From Harmothoe impar (Eukaryota; Annelida; Polychaeta; Phyllodocida; Polynoidae), in the NCBI GenBank assembly GCA_947462335.1, contig OX381716.1:7016861-7080860 (forward strand): 64,000 nucleotides of DNA, read 5' to 3'. The notes under the pieces are model-generated. The model saw only the letters and a list, made by a program, of their open reading frames with translations, had not been told where the DNA came from and made no database searches. The first letter of the stretch is position 1, and every line of letters starts with the position of its first letter. A program made the translations under genes and the position numbers. This document shows positions 10,340-17,771 of this stretch, piece after piece.

Positions 10340-10354
10340 CTAACAGGTGGCGCT
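10340..10354 (+). promoter_or_regulatory. CTCF-like motif in U3
   Basis: CTAACAGGTGGCGCT matches the common CTCF consensus CCASYAGRKGGCRSY at 13 of 15 positions. The same site occurs in the 3' LTR at 21355-21369. Binding is inferred from the motif only. Confidence 0.4.
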
Positions 10355-10365
10355 GCTAGTACGGT

Positions 10366-10424
10366 CACGTGGCTACGCAGCGCTGTATATAAGACGGCTG
10401 CTTCCCCATTGGAAGTCAGTCAGG
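10366..10424 (+). promoter_or_regulatory. LTR core promoter: E-box, TATA, initiator
   Basis: CACGTG at 10366-10371 is followed by TATATAAG at 10386-10393 and TCAGTC with its A at 10418, exactly 32 nt after the first T of the TATA. TCAGT is a typical bilaterian initiator. Transcription would start at the A, giving a leader of 296 nt before gag. Confidence 0.7.
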
Positions 10425-10566
10425 TTTGGGACTGTCGTGACATGACCACCCTGTGCTCACGGGCTTAACTCTATGCTATAGGGTTGCCCACTGTATTATA
10501 TATCTGTTCTGATCTCGTATATCCGCTGGTTATACTTGTACTATAATACCCAAGAGTTACCTTTAC

Positions 10567-10572
10567 AATAAA
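10567..10572 (+). terminator. LTR poly(A) signal AATAAA
   Basis: It lies about 150 nt after the predicted start, followed by a T/GT-rich stretch (TTGTCTGGTTTTTG). In the 3' LTR the equivalent site would end the genomic RNA. Confidence 0.65.
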
Positions 10573-10652
10573 GTCGCCGTATATTAAAGTCTAATTTACC
10601 TTGTCTGGTTTTTGTACTCAAGTGTTACATACGTAGTAAGAGACCAACTACA

Positions 10653-10675
10653 TTGGTGCCGTGACCACTTGACGA
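10653..10675 (+). other. Primer binding site region
   Basis: Directly after the LTR comes T then TGGTGCCGTGACCACTTG. A TGG start is expected where the CCA end of a tRNA pairs. The tRNA is not assigned. Confidence 0.6.
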
Positions 10676-10713
10676 ACCGACCATTGATAGGGTATTAAAT
10701 AGACTTACAGTAT

Positions 10714-12864
10714 ATGGATTACCTATACGATTTTGTCAGCTCGTTCAGCGGCAGGACTAAAACCCCTGCTGAGGAACGTGAAGAAGCCGTACAGAATGTA
10801 CGCTTCTTCACAGGCAAATCTAATAGGCGGGAGGGCCGGGCAGCCTTGCAGGTGCCCGGGGACGACCTCTCCCAAGAAGCAATAGGTGATCCTATTGTGG
10901 AAGCCTTTACCAAAGGAGAGGATGGGGAGCAATCTCCAATCCCAGGACCCTTTGATATAAGCTCCAGGAGATCGTTGGACTCCCTTTCCACGAATCTTTT
11001 CTGTCCTGAGGGTCAGAAAATACCGGGTAGAGAGCCTAAAACTCTCGGCCCAGCTGCCTTCGGTTCTACACCGACGGTAGCAGATCCTTCATTGGATCCA
11101 GACACGTCGGTTTTCACTGATGGTGCCACTCCTACACCGAACGGTATGGGGGGTGGCGGGCCATCAAAGAAAACTAACGTGGCAACAGAAGCTCCTGGTA
11201 AGGGGTACCCGCCAGCAGTAGAGGAGCCATCCAGTTTACCACTGGATGGGGACCTACTAGCTGCCATGGGGATCCCCACCAAGGAGACTGAGTTGCATGA
11301 GCTCGCTGAAGCCCGGAGGGAACTTGCTTCCATCAATCAAACTAGGAAGTTATTCCTAAGGGAGGTTGATGAGAAGAAAAAGTTCCTACTGGAACTCCAG
11401 AACGAGATGGCTTCCCACAAGGTGGAGGTTGACAAACTTTTGCACCAGAGGGTGTCCGGCGAATGTGAGGTTGCAAGCTTAACTTCCTTGGGAAAGGATT
11501 TGAGCACGCAGCTCCACTTAGCCAGACAGGACCTCGCAAGCTTAAGGCAAGTCAATCAGGACCTGAAGACGAAGTCGGAGAAAGTACCACCACCTTCCAC
11601 GGTGGTACCTCCAGTCATACCCATACCCAGTGTATACACGACAGTGACACCTTCAAGTGTCCCGCCGCTAGTACACACCACGGTAACAGGTATGACACCT
11701 CAGATGGGGGCTAGCTATCTACAGACTCCGGTCTGTGGTGGCGCCTTTGGAGGCACGGCAACACCTCCAGGGTACACCCACCCATCTACTGGTTCAACGA
11801 TGTTGAACCAACAGCACACCATGGTCTCAGTTCCAGTACCGAAACCCAGAGCTAGACAGGGCTTAACTCCTGTCCAGCGGGCTAAGTACGACCGGAACCC
11901 GGCTATTGAGAAGCTGGGGACAGACATCGTCCCGCGGGACATCGATGAACTGGATGAACGATATGCTCCTTTCAACTTTGGGGAGATCAAACATCCTGAT
12001 GCAGCCCGTCAAAAGGCCATCGATATTCCGCCTTTCACAGGGTCGCCACCCTGGAGAAAGTACAAAGTTCGGTTCAAGGCTATTGTGGAGAGCAATCGCT
12101 GGAACAATCAGCAAGCGCTGGTTGCTCTGAAGCAAGCACTCTGCAACGGGCCAGGTGAACCAGCCCTTTTGGCGTTCGAGAGAGTGAAGATCAAGACATT
12201 GAGCTCACTTGAAGAAACAGCTGAATGGGCGATTGGGAAGATTGGTGAGCATGACCCAAGGACTCAGCTGCTCAAACGTGTCCAACGCAAGGACGAGCAT
12301 CTGAGATCCTACGGATTTGCTCTACAAGAACTGATATCCGAGTGTTATCAGGGATGTAGACCTGACACCCCCACTGTCATCCAGGAGTTAACCTCCAGGT
12401 TTGTCAATGGAGTCAGGGACACCAATCTCCAGGCATATCTGCGGGAGAAATGGCAGCCGGACTTATCTCTAGCTGACCTTTTTGACCATGCGGATGTGTA
12501 TGACACCAAACAGGCTGTTTTTCCTAGTGGAGGAGTGTCGGCAGCTCCATCTGTAGCCCCGAAAGGAGCTCAGGTGGTAGAGGCCGCCACAAAACCACCT
12601 AAGAAAAAACAGCCCGCCTCTGAGGAGGTGGCGGCAGTAATGCCTGACAGGGACATGGAAAAGATGATTGAGGGTTTGTTGCGGAAGCACTTGGAAAAGA
12701 GCTCTGCGTCCACTTCTAATTCTGGATCCGGAAGGAGAAAGAAGAAGAAAAAGGACACGAAACCTCAGCCATGTAGACGCTGTCAGAAGATGGGTCATTG
12801 GGCTAGCGAATGCAAAGCCCCTGCACCCATCGCTGCTAAAACCGAAAAGGAGACGGAAAACTGA
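10714..12864 (+). CDS. gag: Gag polyprotein, 716 aa
   Basis: This encodes the structural protein that forms the particle and packages the RNA. An N-terminal Pro/Ser/Gly-rich region is followed by a coiled coil (about residues 193-288), a second Pro/Thr-rich linker, and a capsid-like helical domain (about 435-600, with PPFTGSPPWRKY and LRSYGFALQELI). A Lys-rich stretch leads to one CCHC zinc knuckle, CRRCQKMGHWASEC, near residues 687-700. The first ATG is used; its -3 position is weak (T) but +4 is G. The frame ends in TGA, and the pol frame overlaps the last 25 nt in the -1 frame. Confidence 0.9.
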   Translation: MDYLYDFVSSFSGRTKTPAEEREEAVQNVRFFTGKSNRREGRAALQVPGDDLSQEAIGDPIVEAFTKGEDGEQSPIPGPFDISSRRSLDSLSTNLFCPEGQKIPGREPKTLGPAAFGSTPTVADPSLDPDTSVFTDGATPTPNGMGGGGPSKKTNVATEAPGKGYPPAVEEPSSLPLDGDLLAAMGIPTKETELHELAEARRELASINQTRKLFLREVDEKKKFLLELQNEMASHKVEVDKLLHQRVSGECEVASLTSLGKDLSTQLHLARQDLASLRQVNQDLKTKSEKVPPPSTVVPPVIPIPSVYTTVTPSSVPPLVHTTVTGMTPQMGASYLQTPVCGGAFGGTATPPGYTHPSTGSTMLNQQHTMVSVPVPKPRARQGLTPVQRAKYDRNPAIEKLGTDIVPRDIDELDERYAPFNFGEIKHPDAARQKAIDIPPFTGSPPWRKYKVRFKAIVESNRWNNQQALVALKQALCNGPGEPALLAFERVKIKTLSSLEETAEWAIGKIGEHDPRTQLLKRVQRKDEHLRSYGFALQELISECYQGCRPDTPTVIQELTSRFVNGVRDTNLQAYLREKWQPDLSLADLFDHADVYDTKQAVFPSGGVSAAPSVAPKGAQVVEAATKPPKKKQPASEEVAAVMPDRDMEKMIEGLLRKHLEKSSASTSNSGSGRRKKKKKDTKPQPCRRCQKMGHWASECKAPAPIAAKTEKETEN
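12840..12864 (+). other. gag/pol overlap, candidate -1 frameshift site
   Basis: The pol frame is open from 12840, just after a TAA, and overlaps gag in the -1 frame. GGAAAAC (12855-12861) directly precedes the gag TGA and could allow slippage on the A run, though it is not a standard X-XXY-YYZ heptamer. The alternative is separate initiation at the pol ATG at 12948. Confidence 0.35.
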
Positions 12865-12947
12865 ATGGGGCCCATCCTCTTGGCAAGGATGGCGCCCCTA
12901 CAGTTAGCCATGCCTGTAAGGGATTAGTAGACGGTGTTAACTCTTCC

Positions 12948-15900
12948 ATGAACCAAGGCCGCGCAGAGGCAGAAGGGTCTGTACAACCTGTAAGCGTCTG
13001 GCAAGGCGGGGCTGGCAAGGACGAACGGAATCCGGAGGATTCTGTAGTCGCTGGCTTAGAGGAGTCTTGGTTAGAATCAATTGCCCAGAGCAGTGTGATT
13101 CAAGACTCCCCGAGCGACCCATGTTGGGATTATCTCCTGACAAAAGGGGTTGCTATGGATGGAGGGGGAAGCCCGATGCTGACCTCTGAGTGTGTCCCTT
13201 TACGGGGACAGCGTTGGTACCTGAGTCTGGTTATTTCCGGGACGCGTGGTGAATTTTTGGTCGACACGGGTGCATCTCACACCTTGGTCGATCGTAAATT
13301 CATGGCCCGTCTTTGCAACCAGCCCGAAGCTCCGCTACTGGGAGTAAAGGCTCGGACTGCTACGGGAGATAGTATGCAGACTTATGGCAGAACTGTGAAA
13401 CCTATGTTGGTTGATGGCAAGACATACTGGATATGTCCAACCATCACCGACATCACTGATGATGGCATACTGGGGATGGACTTTGCTGCTCTTTACGGGG
13501 TAACAATGAACACCGCAACGGGCCGACTTCAGATTAAACATCCTTATAAACAATCTGTACAGTGCGTTTTAAGGAATGGTTCTTCTGTGGCGTCAGTGGC
13601 ACAAGACACAAAGTTGGCAGCAGGACATGTATCTGATGTCCTAGTCAGCTGCGTGGGAGTGCAGGCCAAACGGCCGGGAATGTTTGAACCAGAAGATCAA
13701 AAGCTCTCTGAGTTAGGTCTTGCTGGCTATCATACTTACCTGGCCAACGCTCGTTGGGGGGTGATACCGATTTGTAACTCGAGTAGTAGAGAAATCACTC
13801 TACGAAAGGGGACGCCTATTGGTAACACCACTCGAGCATATGGGGTAGACTCACTAACTACGGACTTTGTGGAAGTAGGTGTGGTGGCGGGAGACTCTTC
13901 CCACGAAGAGGCTCTAGCTAAATCCAACCTACCGAAACATTTAAGGTCCCTGTTGTGTGAGTCACACCTCACAACCCTAGAGAGCGAAATGGTGGCAAAT
14001 GAGCTGTCGGAGTTATCTGACGCCTTTGCGCAACCAGGAGATCCTCTAGGGCGTACCAATACGGTACAACACCGGGTTGACACTGGGGACGCGCTTCCCA
14101 GTAGAATCCCCTACCGTCGGTTACCCATGGCTAAAAAAAGTGCTATGGAGGCTGAGGTAGAAAAGATGTTGGATGAAGATGTGATTCAACCTAGTGAGAG
14201 CCCATGGTCAAGTCCTGTGGTGATGGTCACCAAGAAGGATGGTTCCTGTCGATTTTGTATCGACTATAGGAAGTTGAACGGACTCACTAGGAAGAATGCA
14301 TATCCTCTACCTCGGATAGATGAATGTGTGGAATCTCTGGGTGGGGCGAAATGGTTCTGTACACTAGATTTACAATCTGGTTACTGGCAGATCGGCATGG
14401 ACCCCCGGGACCGAGAAAAAACCGCATTTTCTACCCATATGGGACTATTTGAGTTCAACGTCATGCCATTCGGGCTATGCAATGCCCCGGCAACCTTCGA
14501 GGCAATGATGGAAACCATGTTACGGGGTTTACTTTGGAAAAAGTGCCTAGTATACTTGGACGACATCATCGTCTTCGGTGGTTCTGTGGAGGAAACTCTA
14601 CAGAACCTCCAAGCTGTGCTGAAACGCATCTTATCATATGGTCTGAAATTGAAACCTTCGAAGTGCAAGCTTTTTAGGAAGTCAGTTGAATACCTAGGTA
14701 GAATTGTTTCTGAACATGGCATCATGGCTGATCCTCATAAGATCGAAGTGGTACAGAACTGGCCTCGTCCGATGGACACGAAGGAGATACGCTCTTTCAT
14801 CGGGTTTTGTTCATACTACAGAGATTTTATACCTGGATTCTCGAGAGTCGCAGCTCCCTTACAAGAGCTGATGATTGGAGAGAAGAAGGCTAAGGCTAAA
14901 ATAGTCTGGTCTCCAGCCGCAGAACAGTCTTTCAGTGAGTTAAAAAGACTCTTCTTAGAAACACCTGTTTTGCACTACCCTGCACCTGTTGGTAAGTTCA
15001 TCTTGGACACTGATGCTTCTAATACAAGTATTGGTGCTGCCTTGTCGCAGATCCAGGATGGGCGAGAAGTGCCGCTGGCATTTTCGTCCAACAGTCTAAG
15101 CAAAACACAACGTAACTACTGCACAACCAAGCGTGAACTCTTGGCAGTGGTGGTTTACACAAAAAAGTACAGACATTTCCTATATGGTGGGAATTATCTC
15201 GTACGGACGGATCATTCATCTCTGCAGTGGCTCCTTAACTTCAAGGACGCTGAGGGGATGATGGGTAGATGGTTGAACCACCTCTCTGAGTTTGGCATGA
15301 CGAATGAGCATATCATACACAGGAGTGGAGTAGATCATGTGAATGCGGACAGCTTGTCCCGCTATCCTATCCGGAACTGTCACCGTGTAGACTGCCGAGA
15401 CTGTGGGTCTCACAATGCAGTGATTGCGTCTGTGGGTGCGAAAGTTCCTAACTGGACGTTAAATCACTTGAAGGATGAGCAGCTTGCAGATCCGGCTATT
15501 TCGAGGGTGTACGCCTTGAAGTTGTTGGGCCTGTCCAAGCCTGTTCGCCCCGCACTTTCGCTGGAATGTAAAGAAGTTAGACAACTGTTAGCTCAGTGGG
15601 ATAATCTTTTTATACGGAACAGTGTATTGTGCCGCTGGAGGGTGCAACCTGGCAGGAAGAGAACAGCTCAGTCTGTAGTGCCTTTGTCACTCAGACTACA
15701 GTTGCTCAATTACTGTCATGGCCACCGAACTTCAGCACACTTTGGCAGACAACGGACTGAGGCGAAGATTAAGAGTAGATATTACTGGCCTGGTATGACT
15801 TTGGACATACGGCGTTGGGTAAAGCAATGCCCCCAATGCTGTTTATCAAAGCCTGGACCTGGTATCGGTAAACTACCTCTAAGTCAAGAGCTATTCGGTG

Positions 15901-17087
15901 TTCGATTTGCCCGGATCGCTGTTGATATCATTAGTGGTTTCAACACGACCCCCCGTGGGAATACCTGTATGATGGTGGTACAGGACTACTATACCAAGTA
16001 TGTCCAAGTATATCCGTTGGTAAATCATACAGCTGTTACCTGCGCAGAAGCACTTTTCGAGAATTGGATCCTCACGTGGGGAGGTCCTTTAATGCTTCAC
16101 TCCGACCAGGGTCGTGAGTTTGAATCTCGACTGTGGGCAGAACTGTGTAGTAAAATACACATCTGCAAGACGCATACGAACCCCTACCGACCTCAATCGG
16201 ATGGTATGGTGGAACGTTTCAATCGGACGTTGATCCAATGTCTCACGACAATGGTTAATGAGCACCGGGATGATTGGGATGAGCACGCTCGCTATATCTC
16301 CCATGCTTACAATGCTACCGAACATGCGTCGACGGGCTGTACGCCTAATATGCTCGTAATGGGTGAAGACATAGTCATGCCAAGTGACATGGTCTATGGC
16401 GTGCAGGGACACCAGCTCGAGCAACCCTGCACAGTGATGTTTGTTGAATCACTTCGACAATCATTACGCGAGTCCTATGGAGTAGTAAGGGACAACTTGG
16501 AAAAATCTGCTAGTTTGCAGAAGGTGGGCTATGACACGGGCCTTAAACTCCGCCAATTCAAGGTGGGGGATAAGGTCGCGAGATTTAGCACACCAAATTC
16601 CAAAGTCAAGACCCTGTACTCCTGGGATGGTCCGCATACGGTTACTATGGTGGTTAGTGAAACTACTGTAGTAATACGGTTGCAAAAAGGGACTCTCACT
16701 AAATCACATGTGGCTAGACTCCGACCTTGGTATGGAGTCCCATATATAGATGACGGTGAAGATTCCCTCGGTGCTGGTCGAGTACCAGCACCAACCGACC
16801 CGGCGCTACCGAAGTTACCGAAGGCAGGACCAACGGTCATACCGTCGGTACCGACGGTAGCGCGCCGAAGGGGTCGTCCTAGGAAATTACCGATTGAACC
16901 ACAGTCGTGTGTTACCAAGCCCAAGCGCGGTAGGCCTCGTAAAAAAGGGTCAGCTGTGCGTAAAGGACTAACCGTAGACACCGGTAAACAAAGCAAGGTG
17001 AAACCTCCGGTGTCACCATTGCTGGACATACCGGTACAAGGTCTACGGAGGAGCACACGTGTCAGAGAGCGAGATAAAATTGTGTAA
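12948..17087 (+). CDS. pol: Pol polyprotein: protease, RT, RNase H, integrase, AT-hook tail
   Basis: The 1,379 codons are counted from the first ATG; the frame opens further upstream. The aspartic protease active site is DTGAS near 106-110. RT carries the YLDD catalytic motif at 536-539, with LDLQSGYWQI and MPFGLCNAPATF upstream. RNase H starts near 684 (LDTDAS) and includes RTDHSSLQWL. Integrase has an HHCC finger (H at about 922, CPQC at about 960) and a DDE core including HSDQG near 1052 and the Glu of MVERFNRTL near 1088. A GPY/F-like segment (GPHTVTMVV...HVARLRPWYG) follows. The last 75 residues are basic, with two AT-hook cores GRPRK (about 1308 and 1326). No chromodomain is seen. Every catalytic motif checked is intact. 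Confidence 0.95.
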   Translation: MNQGRAEAEGSVQPVSVWQGGAGKDERNPEDSVVAGLEESWLESIAQSSVIQDSPSDPCWDYLLTKGVAMDGGGSPMLTSECVPLRGQRWYLSLVISGTRGEFLVDTGASHTLVDRKFMARLCNQPEAPLLGVKARTATGDSMQTYGRTVKPMLVDGKTYWICPTITDITDDGILGMDFAALYGVTMNTATGRLQIKHPYKQSVQCVLRNGSSVASVAQDTKLAAGHVSDVLVSCVGVQAKRPGMFEPEDQKLSELGLAGYHTYLANARWGVIPICNSSSREITLRKGTPIGNTTRAYGVDSLTTDFVEVGVVAGDSSHEEALAKSNLPKHLRSLLCESHLTTLESEMVANELSELSDAFAQPGDPLGRTNTVQHRVDTGDALPSRIPYRRLPMAKKSAMEAEVEKMLDEDVIQPSESPWSSPVVMVTKKDGSCRFCIDYRKLNGLTRKNAYPLPRIDECVESLGGAKWFCTLDLQSGYWQIGMDPRDREKTAFSTHMGLFEFNVMPFGLCNAPATFEAMMETMLRGLLWKKCLVYLDDIIVFGGSVEETLQNLQAVLKRILSYGLKLKPSKCKLFRKSVEYLGRIVSEHGIMADPHKIEVVQNWPRPMDTKEIRSFIGFCSYYRDFIPGFSRVAAPLQELMIGEKKAKAKIVWSPAAEQSFSELKRLFLETPVLHYPAPVGKFILDTDASNTSIGAALSQIQDGREVPLAFSSNSLSKTQRNYCTTKRELLAVVVYTKKYRHFLYGGNYLVRTDHSSLQWLLNFKDAEGMMGRWLNHLSEFGMTNEHIIHRSGVDHVNADSLSRYPIRNCHRVDCRDCGSHNAVIASVGAKVPNWTLNHLKDEQLADPAISRVYALKLLGLSKPVRPALSLECKEVRQLLAQWDNLFIRNSVLCRWRVQPGRKRTAQSVVPLSLRLQLLNYCHGHRTSAHFGRQRTEAKIKSRYYWPGMTLDIRRWVKQCPQCCLSKPGPGIGKLPLSQELFGVRFARIAVDIISGFNTTPRGNTCMMVVQDYYTKYVQVYPLVNHTAVTCAEALFENWILTWGGPLMLHSDQGREFESRLWAELCSKIHICKTHTNPYRPQSDGMVERFNRTLIQCLTTMVNEHRDDWDEHARYISHAYNATEHASTGCTPNMLVMGEDIVMPSDMVYGVQGHQLEQPCTVMFVESLRQSLRESYGVVRDNLEKSASLQKVGYDTGLKLRQFKVGDKVARFSTPNSKVKTLYSWDGPHTVTMVVSETTVVIRLQKGTLTKSHVARLRPWYGVPYIDDGEDSLGAGRVPAPTDPALPKLPKAGPTVIPSVPTVARRRGRPRKLPIEPQSCVTKPKRGRPRKKGSAVRKGLTVDTGKQSKVKPPVSPLLDIPVQGLRRSTRVRERDKIV
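16840..16859. repeat. 20-bp perfect palindrome made of two ACCGWCGGT motifs
   Basis: TACCGTCGGTACCGACGGTA reads the same on both strands. It lies in the coding sequence of the Pol tail, just before the first AT-hook, and encodes part of IPSVPTVA. Two of the element's recurrent nonamers abut here. Confidence 0.9.
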
Positions 17088-17540
17088 ACATTTTTTTTCT
17101 TACCTTGTCGACGACATTTAGCTGCTGGCTTGATTAAATTTCCATGGACAGTTCCGTACTGGGCCGGTGGTCATTGGCCCGGTACTCGATCACCAAAACA
17201 CAACGAGAAGAGACGGGTTATCCGGTGTGGTTATCCGTTGGAGGTAGAAAAGCACGTGTTCAGGGCGGGTGGCTGGCTTTGCCGATTAGTTCTAAGTATG
17301 GGACTAGTTTTGACCACATATTGCTTAGCAACACGCTGCTGTGTATATCCTCTAATGCCGGTATATCATTCCCGGGTTATCCGGTGGCTCCGCCACGAAA
17401 ATTGTAAACAACAGTGAGGGTTCCCACCGTCGGATATGCCAGGCGTGGGAAGGGCGCTGCCCGCGTCACCTGATCGATTTCTCCCGCCAAATGAGCCGTG
17501 AGAAATTGGGTCACCTCGGCGCGCCTTCGGGGCGCGACCT
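17088..17540 (+). other. Spacer between pol and ORF3; weak small ORF inside
   Basis: A frame of 87 codons (17144-17407) starts MDSSVLGRWSL and ends PVAPPRKL. Another frame of 95 codons overlaps it, so neither is convincing and there are no family features. The right half becomes GC- and CpG-rich and leads into the promoter at 17541. Confidence 0.4.
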
Positions 17541-17629
17541 CTGATTGGCTGAGAAGCCGGTCAAGGGGCGGGGTCAGGGGGGACGGGTGGGGTATATAAG
17601 CCCCACAGGCAGCCAGGCTTCTTCAGATC
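17541..17629 (+). promoter_or_regulatory. Internal promoter for ORF3: CCAAT, GC box, TATA, initiator
   Basis: ATTGG (17544-17548, an inverted CCAAT box), GGGGCGGGG (17565-17573), TATATAAG (17593-17600) and TCAGATC (17623-17629) follow in order. The initiator A at 17625 is 32 nt after the first T of the TATA, the same spacing as in the LTR. The whole block sits in a GC-rich patch unlike the AT-rich LTR. A start here would give a 147-nt leader for ORF3 with one three-codon upstream ORF (ATG at 17723). Confidence 0.7.
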
Positions 17630-17661
17630 AACACGTTTGCCCGTAGGGTAGCGTGTTGATC
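17626..17661 (+). other. Stem-loop at the predicted 5' end of the ORF3 transcript
   Basis: GATCAACACG (17626-17635) and CGTGTTGATC (17652-17661) are perfect 10-bp inverted repeats around a 16-nt loop. They start one base after the predicted start site. A second hairpin, GTGAACC-GTGA-GGTTCAC, is at 17735-17752, just before the ORF3 ATG. Confidence 0.6.
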
Positions 17662-17771
17662 AGTGGTGCCTAGGTCTGCCCGGCAGTACCTACACTATTG
17701 TTTACTGTAGCTGTGCTACTAAATGCTCGGGTGAGTGAACCGTGAGGTTCACCTACGCCTGAGCTAACAGT

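Larger units (their letters stand above)
10108..10652 (+). repeat. 5' LTR, 545 bp
   Basis: It starts TGTAACGGG and ends CAACTACA, so the ends are inverted TGTA...TACA. It is collinear over its full length with the 3' LTR and I found no difference by eye. It contains a CTCF-like site, an E-box, a TATA box, an initiator and AATAAA, so U3, R and U5 can be placed: U3 to about 10417, R from about 10418 to about 10590, U5 to 10652. Confidence 0.95.

Noticed and set aside
17144..17407. Small ORF between pol and ORF3
   Set aside because: A second frame of equal length overlaps it and no motif supports either; kept only as a note in the spacer.
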